Below are positions 24,573 through 32,601 of a stretch of 64,000 nucleotides of DNA, in pieces. This DNA is from Flaviramulus_B aquimarinus. Its GTDB lineage: Bacteria > Bacteroidota > Bacteroidia > Flavobacteriales > Flavobacteriaceae. The position numbers and the translations under genes were made by a program. Numbering within the stretch: position 1 is the stretch's first letter; every line of letters starts with the position of its first letter. The notes below the pieces were generated by a model. It saw only the letters and a program-made list of their open reading frames with translations, had not been told where the DNA came from and ran no database searches. The DNA lies in contig NZ_BAABJH010000001.1 of NCBI RefSeq assembly GCF_039543205.1, forward strand, positions 372,001-436,000. The letters run 5' to 3'.

Positions 24573-25202
24573 ATGAATTCAACATTATTACAAGACAAAT
24601 TCAATCATATTTTTGATCAAGACCTTATCAATGAAATCCAAACCGTTGGTGTATTAAAGTTGTTTCAAAAAGATGATATTATTATAGACATCAATCAACA
24701 ACTACAGCATATTCCTTTATTATTAAACGGTAATATTAAAATACTTCGTGAAGATGGTAATGGCAACGAGTTACTCATTTACTTTCTAGAAGCAGGCGAA
24801 ACATGCACCATGTCGCTCTCGTGTTGTATGGGTACAACCAAAAGTAAAATTAGGGCCGTTGCAGAAAAAGACTCTAGCCTTATACTGATTCCCGTTCAAA
24901 ATATGCAAAAATGGTTTAACGATAATGAAAGCTGGCGAAATTTTATTCTAGAAACTTATCAAACGCGTTTTGATGAAATACTAGAAACTATTGATAATAT
25001 TGCTTTTATGAAAATGGACCAACGTTTATTTAAATATTTAACCAACAAAGCACACTTAAACACCTCTAAGATTCTTATTATTAAGCACCAAGATATTGCC
25101 GAAGACTTACATACCTCAAGGGTTGTAATTTCTAGGCTTTTAAAACAATTAGAAAACGAAAATAAAATCAAGCTTAGTAGAAATAAAATCGAAGTGTTAT
25201 AG
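24573..25202 (+). CDS. Crp/Fnr-family regulator with clustered cysteines
   Basis: 209 residues from the ATG at 24573 (a TTG six bases upstream is also in frame). The N-terminal cyclic-nucleotide-like barrel contains GETCTMSLSCCMG, with Cys78, Cys84 and Cys85 where cAMP receptors have their phosphate-binding loop. The HTH (HQDIAEDLHTSRVVISRLL) has Val in place of the FNR Glu that reads TGA. It heads the sulfide/persulfide gene group, so I infer a thiol- or persulfide-sensing repressor or activator. A possible target site GTAAC-ATTT-ATTAC lies at 25209-25222, just after its stop. Confidence 0.85.
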   Translation: MNSTLLQDKFNHIFDQDLINEIQTVGVLKLFQKDDIIIDINQQLQHIPLLLNGNIKILREDGNGNELLIYFLEAGETCTMSLSCCMGTTKSKIRAVAEKDSSLILIPVQNMQKWFNDNESWRNFILETYQTRFDEILETIDNIAFMKMDQRLFKYLTNKAHLNTSKILIIKHQDIAEDLHTSRVVISRLLKQLENENKIKLSRNKIEVL

Positions 25203-25208
25203 CGGTAA

Positions 25209-25222
25209 GTAACATTTATTAC
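25209..25222 (+). promoter_or_regulatory. Candidate operator of the cysteine-rich Crp/Fnr regulator
   Basis: GTAAC-ATTT-ATTAC, an inverted repeat with the same geometry as Crp/Fnr sites but different half-sites. TATTTTTG (25244-25251) is a fair -7 element 32 bp away. It precedes the transporter genes. Confidence 0.4.
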
Positions 25223-25268
25223 AAAACTTAAACTAACACCATATATTTTTGTACAAAAACCATCTTAA

Positions 25269-25826
25269 ATGGACTCTATTTTAAACCCTTGGCCTTGGTA
25301 TATCTCTGGCCCACTGATTGCCTTAGTCATGGCACTCCTACTCTACTTTGGTAAAACCTTTGGTATGTCTTCTAACTTAAGGACACTATGTGCTATTGGT
25401 GGAGCTGGAAAATATGCAGACTTTTTTAAATTCAAATGGAAAAACCAGATTTGGAACTTAACTGTTGTGGCTGGGGCCATTATTGGTGGATACATAGCCA
25501 CACAATATCTATCTAACGACAGCATAACAGAATTAAACAAAAAAACCATTACAGAACTTCAAATCATGGGGTTTAAAAATCCTGGTGAAACCTTAGTTCC
25601 TGATGAAATGTATCATGTAGATGTATTGAAAACCCCGAAAGGTTTAATGCTTTTGATTATTGGAGGCCTTCTTGTTGGCTTTGGTACACGTTATGCGGGC
25701 GGCTGTACATCAGGTCATGCCATTACAGGACTTAGCAGTTTACAAAAACCATCTCTAATTGCCGTAATTGGTTTTTTTATTGGAGGCTTACTCATGACTA
25801 ATTTTATTTTACCATTAATTTTTTAG
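25269..25826 (+). CDS. YeeE/YedE-family half-transporter (GCTSGH type)
   Basis: 185 residues with four or five membrane helices. The motif RYAGGCTSGHAITGLSSL contains the conserved cysteine through which YeeE/YedE (TsuA/PmpA) proteins pass thiosulfate or sulfane sulfur across the membrane. The family is often split into two half-size proteins, and the partner half follows 2 bp downstream. A loop of about 50 residues (TELNKKTITELQIMGFKNPG) is inserted after the second helix. Placed with a persulfide dioxygenase, it probably moves sulfur species produced or consumed by that pathway. Confidence 0.85.
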   Translation: MDSILNPWPWYISGPLIALVMALLLYFGKTFGMSSNLRTLCAIGGAGKYADFFKFKWKNQIWNLTVVAGAIIGGYIATQYLSNDSITELNKKTITELQIMGFKNPGETLVPDEMYHVDVLKTPKGLMLLIIGGLLVGFGTRYAGGCTSGHAITGLSSLQKPSLIAVIGFFIGGLLMTNFILPLIF

Positions 25827-25828
25827 AT

Positions 25829-26242
25829 ATGAAGATTTTAAAATTCTTATTAGTAGGCATATTTTTTGGGATTGTATTAGTAAAATCTGAAGCCGTATCA
25901 TGGTATCGTATCTATGAAATGTTCAGGTTTCAATCCTTTCATATGTATGGTATTATAGGAACTGCAATTGCTTCTGGTATAGTGTTCTTACAGATTTCTA
26001 AAAAGGGACATATAAAAAGTATAAAAGGAGCCAATATTTTTGTTCCAAAGAAAGAGAAAGGACTTATTAGGTATATTGTTGGCGGTATTATTTTTGGTTT
26101 TGGCTGGGCTCTTATAGGCGCATGCCCTGGTCCCATGTATATTTTATTAGGAACTGGTGTTTGGAGTATGTTTATAGTTATAGTAGCGGCCATAATCGGC
26201 ACACTCATTTACGGTATTATAAAAAATAAACTACCTCATTAA
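25829..26242 (+). CDS. YeeE/YedE-family half-transporter (DUF6691 type)
   Basis: 137 residues with four membrane helices. The motif IGACPGPMYILLGTG carries the second conserved cysteine of the split YeeE/YedE pair. It lies 2 bp after the first half and abuts the TauE/SafE gene (its stop is followed directly by the next ATG), so all three are one transcript. It is predicted to assemble with the first half into a PmpA/PmpB-like sulfur transporter. Confidence 0.85.
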   Translation: MKILKFLLVGIFFGIVLVKSEAVSWYRIYEMFRFQSFHMYGIIGTAIASGIVFLQISKKGHIKSIKGANIFVPKKEKGLIRYIVGGIIFGFGWALIGACPGPMYILLGTGVWSMFIVIVAAIIGTLIYGIIKNKLPH

Positions 26243-27037
26243 ATGGATACAACCCAAATTTTAGGATATGTTGGTGCTCTAATAGTTGGTTTGGTTTTAG
26301 GACTAATTGGTGGTGGTGGTTCCATACTTACAGTACCATTATTAGTATACCTTTTAGCATATAATCCTGTTGTTGCAACAGCTTATTCATTATTCGTTGT
26401 GGGTACATCATCTATGGTTGGCACCTATCAAAAACATAGAAAAGGGCTTGTAGATTTCAAAACTGGCTTAGCGTTTTCATTTCCATCATTTATAGCTGTT
26501 TATTTATCACGTAGATATCTAGTTCCTGGAATTCCAGATATACTTTTAAATTTTGGTGAATTTCAACTCACAAAAGGCATGGGTATCATGATCTTTTTTG
26601 CAATCATTATGCTTATAGCTTCATTCTCTATGATTAAAAAAGGAAAAAATGAAGAGCATATTGTACAAAAAAAACAACCTTACTACAAAACCTTTACTCA
26701 AGGTATTATTATAGGGACTATTACAGGTATTATTGGTGCTGGTGGTGGTTTTTTATATGTTCCTGCTTTAGTAGTTTGGGCAAATATTCCCATGAAAAAA
26801 GCAGTTGGCACCTCACTAATTATTGTGACTATAAATTCATTAATTGGCTTTATAGGAGACATACAAACATTGGAAATAGAATGGGGCTTTCTATTAACTT
26901 TTACGCTAATATCCATAGTAGGAATTATTTTAGGAGTGTTTCTATCTAAGTTTATAAGTGGTGAAAAATTAAAAAAAAGCTTTGGCTTTTTTGTACTAAT
27001 CATGGCTGTATACATCATATATAAAGAATTGAAATAA
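26243..27037 (+). CDS. TauE/SafE-family sulfur permease
   Basis: 264 residues with seven or eight membrane helices. The two half-repeats each begin with a glycine-rich signature (GLIGGGGSILTVPLLVYLL and GIIGAGGGFLYVPALVVWA), diagnostic of the TauE/SafE/YfcA family that exports sulfite, sulfoacetate or related anions. As the last of three transporter genes beside a persulfide dioxygenase, which makes sulfite, it most likely exports sulfite. Confidence 0.87.
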   Translation: MDTTQILGYVGALIVGLVLGLIGGGGSILTVPLLVYLLAYNPVVATAYSLFVVGTSSMVGTYQKHRKGLVDFKTGLAFSFPSFIAVYLSRRYLVPGIPDILLNFGEFQLTKGMGIMIFFAIIMLIASFSMIKKGKNEEHIVQKKQPYYKTFTQGIIIGTITGIIGAGGGFLYVPALVVWANIPMKKAVGTSLIIVTINSLIGFIGDIQTLEIEWGFLLTFTLISIVGIILGVFLSKFISGEKLKKSFGFFVLIMAVYIIYKELK

Positions 27038-27043
27038 CTTATG

Positions 27044-27055
27044 TGATAAATATCA
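27044..27055 (+). promoter_or_regulatory. FNR/CRP-like box K
   Basis: TGAT-AAAT-ATCA within the larger palindrome TGTGATAAATATCACA (27042-27057). The -7 element TAATTTTG (27079-27086) fits the consensus and is 33 bp away centre to centre. The dioxygenase ATG is 85 bp beyond the box. Confidence 0.65.
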
Positions 27056-27140
27056 CAAAAAGAATCATTCAGATTTATTAATTTTGAATGGTTTTATTAA
27101 ATATATATTCCTTTACGTAACGAATTAAAAGAAATGGTTT

Positions 27141-28553
27141 ATGAAAATTGAACAAATTTACACAGGTTGTTTAGCTCAAGGAGCATATTACATAGAATCT
27201 AACGGCGAAGTTGCCATTATTGATCCTTTACGTGAAACACAACAATATGTTGATAAAGCTAACAGTGAAAATGCTAAAATTAAGTATATTTTTGAAACCC
27301 ATTTTCATGCAGATTTTGTTTCTGGTCATATCGACTTAGCAAAAAAAACTGGTGCTAAAATTATTTTTGGCCCTGGTGCTGAGACCACTTACGATATTCA
27401 TTCTGCAAAAGATAACGAAACATTCAAACTAGGCGATGTTACTATAAAAGTATTGCACACGCCTGGTCATACCTTAGAATCCTCAACATTCCTTTTAATG
27501 GATGAAAATGGTAATGAACATGCTATTTTTTCAGGAGACACGCTCTTTTTAGGTGATGTAGGCCGTCCAGATTTGGCTATTAAATCGGACTTAACAAAAG
27601 AAGATTTAGCAGGTATGCTTTTCGATTCTTTACGCAATAAAATCATGCCATTACCAGATAGTATTATTGTATATCCAGCTCATGGCGCTGGCTCTGCTTG
27701 TGGAAAAAACCTAAGTAAAGAAACTGTTGGTGTTTTAGGCGATCAAAAACAAACAAATTATGCATTACGGGCAGATATGTCCCGTGAGAAGTTTATTGAA
27801 GAAGTTTTAGATGGCATTCCGCCGCCGCCTCAATATTTTGCAAAAAATGCCATGATGAATAAATCGGGGTATGACACTTTTGAAACTGTTTTAAAGAAAG
27901 GCGACAATGCTCTAAGCCCAGAAGATTTTGAGAATTTAGCAAATCAAGAAGGTGCTTTAGTATTAGATGTTAGGCACGAAAAAGATTTTGTAAAAGAACA
28001 TATTCCAAATTCTATATTTATTGGTATTCACGGTGGTTTTGCACCGTGGGTAGGCGCATTAATTACAGATTTAAAACAACCTATCTTGCTAGTTGCTCCA
28101 AAAGGTAAAGAGCAAGAAACTGTTACACGATTATCGCGTGTTGGCTATGATAATACTTTAGGGTATTTAGAAGGCGGTATAGAAGCATGGAAATCAGCAG
28201 GAAAAGATATTGAAACTATAGAATCCATTTCTGTAGATGAATTTTCTAAACACTTTAAAAATGAAGATTTACATGTTTTGGATGTTAGAAAAGATGGCGA
28301 ATACAAATCGGAACATTTAAAAGGTAAGCATATACAACATTTTGCCTTAGACTTTATTAACGATAATATGAATACTGTTAATCAAAATAAAAGATACTAT
28401 ATCCACTGTGCTGGGGGTTATCGCTCTGTTATAGCAGCCTCTATTTTAAAAGCACGCGGCTTTAATAATATAGTTGATATTGCTGGTGGATTTGGTGCTA
28501 TAAAAAAATCCGATTTGCCAACTACAGATTATGTTTGTCCATCGACTTTATAA
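27141..28553 (+). CDS. Persulfide dioxygenase fused to two rhodanese domains (CstB-like)
   Basis: 470 residues. Residues 1-235 form an ETHE1-type metallo-beta-lactamase domain with iron ligands in ETHFHADFVSGH (His54, His56, Asp58) and PGHTLESS, FSGDTLF and YPAHGAGS. A first rhodanese domain (about 255-350) has AlaProLys where the catalytic loop should be (LLVAPKGKEQE), so it is inactive; the second keeps catalytic Cys423 in HCAGGYRS. This order matches CstB of Staphylococcus aureus, which oxidises persulfides to thiosulfate. It clears sulfane sulfur in the cytosol, with sulfite/thiosulfate leaving through the adjacent transporters. Promoter box K ties it to the stress regulon. Confidence 0.92.
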   Translation: MKIEQIYTGCLAQGAYYIESNGEVAIIDPLRETQQYVDKANSENAKIKYIFETHFHADFVSGHIDLAKKTGAKIIFGPGAETTYDIHSAKDNETFKLGDVTIKVLHTPGHTLESSTFLLMDENGNEHAIFSGDTLFLGDVGRPDLAIKSDLTKEDLAGMLFDSLRNKIMPLPDSIIVYPAHGAGSACGKNLSKETVGVLGDQKQTNYALRADMSREKFIEEVLDGIPPPPQYFAKNAMMNKSGYDTFETVLKKGDNALSPEDFENLANQEGALVLDVRHEKDFVKEHIPNSIFIGIHGGFAPWVGALITDLKQPILLVAPKGKEQETVTRLSRVGYDNTLGYLEGGIEAWKSAGKDIETIESISVDEFSKHFKNEDLHVLDVRKDGEYKSEHLKGKHIQHFALDFINDNMNTVNQNKRYYIHCAGGYRSVIAASILKARGFNNIVDIAGGFGAIKKSDLPTTDYVCPSTL

Positions 28554-28586
28554 GTAACTGTTATAAGGTTGACAAAATAGTATATC

Positions 28587-28862
28587 ATGAAAGCTACATT
28601 AAAAATTCAGAATTTAAAATGTAGTTGATGCTCCAACACGATAATTAGTAAGTTATATAACATAAAAAGTCTCAGTTATATAGAACTTAACAATGAAAAT
28701 AATACCGTCGCTTTTTTTTATAAAAATGACGATATATTATTAGAAACTAAAACAATGTTATTTAATCTAGGATACCCTATTGTTGAAGAACATAATGCAC
28801 TAACTACAAAGGCTAAATCCTATGTAGGTTGTGCTATAGGTAGAATAAAAGCTAGTATTTAA
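28587..28862 (+). pseudogene. HMA-type metallochaperone gene with in-frame TGA
   Basis: 92 codons read through as MKATLKIQNLKCS, stop, CSNTIISKL and on to SYVGCAIGRIKASI with only one interruption, TGA at 28626-28628. The stop sits inside the metal-binding CxxC of an HMA domain, where relatives have CGGC; GGA to TGA is one base change. The rest of the frame is intact, so the lesion is recent, an assembly error, or recoded. It lies 33 bp after the dioxygenase gene and its 3' end overlaps clpS (opposite strand) by 4 bp. Confidence 0.7.
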
Positions 28863-29134
28863 ACAATTTCAGCACTTAAACCTGCTTCAAGCAGTATAGA
28901 ACAACGTGGTTTCAAATCGTCATAAAGACCTGTTTTTACAGTACATTTACCTTTATAATGAACTAACATAGCGCATTGCTCAGCTTGTTCTGCTGTATGG
29001 TCACAAGCGTAAATAAGGGTTTCTATAACATGGTCGAAAGTATTAACATCATCATTGTGCAAAACGATTTCGTTTTGAGTTAAAACTTCTTCTTCAAGCA
29101 GTAATTCTTCGGATGTTTTTTCTTTTGTACTCAT
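28859..29134 (-). CDS. clpS: ATP-dependent Clp protease adaptor ClpS
   Basis: 91 residues. The core reads VLHNDDVNTFDHVIETLIYA, with the conserved Asn-Asp-Asp that recognises N-terminal destabilising residues, then EQAEQCAMLVHYKGKCTVKTG. ClpS binds ClpA/ClpC and delivers N-degron substrates. Length is normal for the family. It stands before prmA in the same orientation order (prmA is upstream by 94 bp), an arrangement seen in other Bacteroidota. Confidence 0.93.
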   Translation of the reverse strand: MSTKEKTSEELLLEEEVLTQNEIVLHNDDVNTFDHVIETLIYACDHTAEQAEQCAMLVHYKGKCTVKTGLYDDLKPRCSILLEAGLSAEIV

Positions 29135-29228
29135 TTTTTTTAGTATTCAGTTTACAGGGGCAGTATTCAGTAAATTTTTCTGTTATACCATTTTCAGCAA
29201 AAAATTAAGTTGTGCTCGAAAACTAAAG

Positions 29229-30065
29229 CTAATTTAAAAATTTTAACGATACCCAATTGTTTCTTTCTAATTTTTCTTCAAACTTTAACAAATGTTTTTC
29301 ACATTCAGTTTGAATTAACGAGATATCATCATTATAAAATCCACTTAAAAACAACATCCCATTTTCATTCAAACATGAGATGTAGCTTGCCATATCTTGT
29401 AACAGAATATTACGGTTAATGTTTGCTATAATAACATCATATTTTTTATCTTTTAAAACATTGGCATCGCCTTCAATAACAGTAATATGCGCGCAATTGT
29501 TTCGTGTTACATTTTCTAAACTGTTTAGATAACACCAATTATCATAATCTACAGCGTCTATTGGTCTTGCACCTTTTAATTCAGCCAGAATAGCCAAAAC
29601 ACCTGTACCACAACCCATATCTAAAACAGATTTACCATTAAGATCGTTTTTTAGAATATGCTGAATCATCATATGTGTAGTTTCATGATGCCCTGTCCCG
29701 AAACTCATTTTGGGTTCGATAATTATATCGTATTTAGTATCAAACTTATCATGAAATGGTGCACGTACCGCACAAACATTATCAACTACAATTGGATTAA
29801 AGTTTTTTTCCCATGCTTCATTCCAGTTGGTCTGTTCTATTTCTGAAAAATTGAATGTTATTTTGAACTCACCAGAATTAAGGATTTGAATGTTCTCTAA
29901 AATATTGTCTTGCCAATCTTCTTTTTGGATATACGCAGTTACACCATCTTCATTTTCTACAAAACTTTCAAAGCCTGCATAACCCAATTCAGCTATAAGA
30001 ATTTCAACTCCAGGTTGCATTGGCGATACTTTGAAGTGATATCCTATGTAAATCGTGTTTGACAT
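29229..30065 (-). CDS. prmA: Ribosomal protein L11 methyltransferase
   Basis: 278 residues. The N-terminal domain recognises L11; the SAM-dependent domain has FGTGHHETT and LDMGCGTGVLAIL, followed by NINRNILLQDM, the catalytic-site NxN-type motif. It trimethylates Lys and the N-terminus of ribosomal protein L11. Length and motifs are standard. tpiA is 93 bp upstream with a hairpin between them. Confidence 0.93.
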   Translation of the reverse strand: MSNTIYIGYHFKVSPMQPGVEILIAELGYAGFESFVENEDGVTAYIQKEDWQDNILENIQILNSGEFKITFNFSEIEQTNWNEAWEKNFNPIVVDNVCAVRAPFHDKFDTKYDIIIEPKMSFGTGHHETTHMMIQHILKNDLNGKSVLDMGCGTGVLAILAELKGARPIDAVDYDNWCYLNSLENVTRNNCAHITVIEGDANVLKDKKYDVIIANINRNILLQDMASYISCLNENGMLFLSGFYNDDISLIQTECEKHLLKFEEKLERNNWVSLKFLN

Positions 30066-30095
30066 TTTGATTACGGTATTATTTTTAATTAAATA

Positions 30096-30126
30096 GACCT
30101 GTCAAGTTATTTAAACTAGACAGGTC
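30096..30126 (-). terminator. Hairpin between tpiA and prmA
   Basis: Arms GACCTGTC and GACAGGTC around a 15-base loop. The T-tract on either side is poor (TATTT), so termination may be partial. Confidence 0.4.
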
Positions 30127-30158
30127 CTATTTTTATAACTATACTTTTAATATTATAT

Positions 30159-30908
30159 TTAAAACGCGTTTACAATCGCGAAAAAATCATCTGCATTAAG
30201 TGCAGCACCACCAATTAAACCACCATCTACATCAGGCTTAGAAAAAATCTCTTTGGCATTGCCTGGCTTACAACTTCCACCGTATAAAATAGACATGTTA
30301 TCAGCGACATCGCTACCATACTTAGCAGCTAATGTTTTTCTAATAAATGCATGCATATCTTGGGCTTGCTCTGGGCTTGCCGTTTCCCCTGTACCAATAG
30401 CCCATACTGGCTCATAGGCCAATACTATGTTTTTAAAAGCATCGGCTTTTAAATGAAATAAGGCATTGCTTATTTGACTTTCTACAACAGCTTCTTGATT
30501 GTTTGATTTTCTATCGGCTAATACCTCACCAAAACAGAAAATAACACGTAAATTATTCGCTAAGGCTGCATCTACTTTTTTAGCTAAAGTTTCGTCAGTT
30601 TCATTAAAATACTCACGACGTTCGCTGTGTCCTAAAATAACAGTTTTAATACCTACACTTTTTAGCATGCTTGCGCTAATTTCACCTGTGTAAGCTCCAT
30701 TTTCAGCAAAATGCATATTTTGTGCTATAACCTCAACATTCGAGCTTTCTAACGCTTGTTTAGCTTGATATAAGTTAGTAAACGCTGGAGCCACCATAAC
30801 TTCGGCATTAGATGTGGTTGTTTGATTCTTTAAATTGCTTATTAATGATTCTGTTTGTACTAAATCATTATTCATTTTCCAGTTCCCTGCTACGATGTTT
30901 TTTCTCAT
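30159..30908 (-). CDS. tpiA: Triose-phosphate isomerase
   Basis: 249 residues, normal length. Catalytic signatures are all present: N-x-K in AGNWKMN, His in VILGHSERR, Glu in AYEPVWAIGTG and the phosphate-binding loops NMSILYGGSCKPGNA and GGLIGGAAL. It interconverts dihydroxyacetone phosphate and glyceraldehyde-3-phosphate in glycolysis and gluconeogenesis. Confidence 0.97.
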   Translation of the reverse strand: MRKNIVAGNWKMNNDLVQTESLISNLKNQTTTSNAEVMVAPAFTNLYQAKQALESSNVEVIAQNMHFAENGAYTGEISASMLKSVGIKTVILGHSERREYFNETDETLAKKVDAALANNLRVIFCFGEVLADRKSNNQEAVVESQISNALFHLKADAFKNIVLAYEPVWAIGTGETASPEQAQDMHAFIRKTLAAKYGSDVADNMSILYGGSCKPGNAKEIFSKPDVDGGLIGGAALNADDFFAIVNAF

Positions 30909-30989
30909 AATCGTTTGACAACCTCCTGCTTACAGAAGGATTATTTTTTACTTCTAGTTAATTGATTTTCTTTTAAAACGCTAAAATAG

Positions 30990-31469
30990 TTATTTTTTCA
31001 ATGCTTCTATTAACTTATTGTCATTAGCTTCAATAACATTAAATACAACGATTTCGCCAGCTTTATTTACAACCATATATCTAGGAATCCAGCTAATATT
31101 TACAAAATCTGCAAAATCGCATTTCTTTCCGTTTGGCATATAATAATGATCGCCTACAACATTGTACTTTTTTATACCACGTTTCCAAGCGTCTTCGCCT
31201 CTATCCAAAGATAGAAATACATACGAAACATCTTTAAACGCAGCTTGCAATGTCTTTACTTTTGGCATGCCTTTAATACAGTCGCCACACCACGATGCCC
31301 AAATATCTATTACAACGGTTTTACCTTTATGTGCTTCTAGAATACTTTTAAAAGTGACTGAGTTTCCTCCTAGATTTAGAAATGTATCTTGCAATGCTTC
31401 ATCAGAAAATGTCTTTGGTTCAGTTTTACAACTTAGAAAACTAATCAATAGTACTATTAAATATTTCAT
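30990..31469 (-). CDS. TlpA-like thioredoxin-fold lipoprotein
   Basis: 159 residues. Lipoprotein signal MKYLIVLLISFLSCKTE (lipobox FLSC), then a TlpA/ResA-like thioredoxin domain with active site ASWCGDCIKGMP and cis-Pro in SWIPRYMVV. It would act in the periplasm as a thiol-disulfide reductant, for example in cytochrome c maturation or protein repair. It lies in the conserved tpiA / DoxX / DUF1599 / folP neighbourhood. Confidence 0.85.
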   Translation of the reverse strand: MKYLIVLLISFLSCKTEPKTFSDEALQDTFLNLGGNSVTFKSILEAHKGKTVVIDIWASWCGDCIKGMPKVKTLQAAFKDVSYVFLSLDRGEDAWKRGIKKYNVVGDHYYMPNGKKCDFADFVNISWIPRYMVVNKAGEIVVFNVIEANDNKLIEALKK

Positions 31470-31496
31470 TTATTTATAATTTTAATTTTTAGCTAA

Positions 31497-32573
31497 CTAC
31501 TCTAGCTTAACTTTTGGATCTAACCAAACATAAATTAAGTCGACAAAAATATTAATTATTACAAAAAGTGTTGCAATTATTAAAACAGCACCCATTATAA
31601 CTGGTAAATCTAGAGTATTTAAAGCATTTACAATTTCTTTTCCCAATCCATTCCACCCAAAAATATACTCTACAAAAACGGCTCCTGCCAACATGGATGC
31701 AAACCAACCAGAAATAGCTGTAACAACAGGATTAAGTGCATTTTTAACGGCATGCTTTTTAATGATTTGAAATTCACTCAATCCTTTTGCTCTCGCAGTT
31801 CTTATATAATCTTGATTAAAAACTTCTAATAAGCTATTGCGCATCAGTTGAATGACAACGGCCAACGGACGAATACCCAAAACAATGGCTGGTAATATTA
31901 AGTTTTTCCATTTTATATGCATAGCTTCCCCGAAATCGTCAAGTTCATAAAGACTGCCTGTCATCTCCAAATGGGTATATTCATGTAGTATATATCCAAA
32001 AAACCAAGCAAATAAAATGGCACTGAAAAACGATGGCACACTCATCCCAAACGTACTGAAAATCTGAATGGTTTTATCTAACCATCTATCTTTATATAAT
32101 GCTGAAACAATACCTAATAGTACACCTAAAATCATGGCTATTATGATAGCCGTAACGGCTAGTACAAATGTATTTGGAAGTGTTTCTACTAAAACTTGAC
32201 TTACTTTTTTCCCTTGTTTTGCAAAGGACTCTCTTAAATACGGAAACTTTAAAACAGTATTGATTTGACCTATGGATAACAATCTAGTTGCTGTGTATTT
32301 ATTTTGACTTAAAAATGTATAATCTTTCGGACTATTGGAATGAAATGAAATTGGAGACAAATCATTTAAATAATACAAATATTGTGTACTAATAGGTTTA
32401 TCAAATCCATATTTTTGCTTAACGCGGGCTAGTTGTTCACTATCTTCATTTTGCCCCATCATCATTTGAGCAGGATCTCCAGGAAGTACACTAAACAATA
32501 AAAAAATAACCGTTATTACCCCAAATAATGTGAGTATAGCGTAAAAGACTTTATTTAAGAGATAGGTTATCAG
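31497..32573 (-). CDS. DppB-like ABC transporter permease with apparent CTG start
   Basis: About 359 residues when started at CTG (32571-32573), giving LITYLLNKVFYAILTLFGV and then FSVLPGDPAQMM, the classic N-terminus of peptide/nickel-type permeases. No ATG, GTG or TTG in frame exists between the preceding stop and this point; the first internal TTG (32496-32498) would delete the first membrane helix. Six helices and the EAA loop (RTARAKGLSEFQIIKKHAVK) follow. It is alone: no partner permease, ATPase or binding protein in the window. Three TTTTTGG repeats directly abut the CTG. Confidence 0.8.
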   Translation of the reverse strand: MITYLLNKVFYAILTLFGVITVIFLLFSVLPGDPAQMMMGQNEDSEQLARVKQKYGFDKPISTQYLYYLNDLSPISFHSNSPKDYTFLSQNKYTATRLLSIGQINTVLKFPYLRESFAKQGKKVSQVLVETLPNTFVLAVTAIIIAMILGVLLGIVSALYKDRWLDKTIQIFSTFGMSVPSFFSAILFAWFFGYILHEYTHLEMTGSLYELDDFGEAMHIKWKNLILPAIVLGIRPLAVVIQLMRNSLLEVFNQDYIRTARAKGLSEFQIIKKHAVKNALNPVVTAISGWFASMLAGAVFVEYIFGWNGLGKEIVNALNTLDLPVIMGAVLIIATLFVIINIFVDLIYVWLDPKVKLE

Positions 32574-32594
32574 TTTTTGGTTTTTGGTTTTTGG
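32574..32594. repeat. Heptanucleotide tandem repeat (TTTTTGG)3 at the permease start
   Basis: Three exact 7-bp units on the plus strand (CCAAAAA on the coding strand), directly upstream of the CTG start codon. The unit is not a multiple of three, so copy-number change shifts upstream reading frame or start-site spacing. Confidence 0.8.
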
Positions 32595-32601
32595 TTGAAA
32601 A

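Noticed and set aside
28626..28628. Selenocysteine at the TGA of the HMA gene (Cys-Ser-Sec-Cys)
   Set aside because: No convincing hairpin with a GU-rich apex follows the TGA, relatives have glycine here, and flavobacteria rarely carry the selenocysteine system. A nonsense change is simpler.
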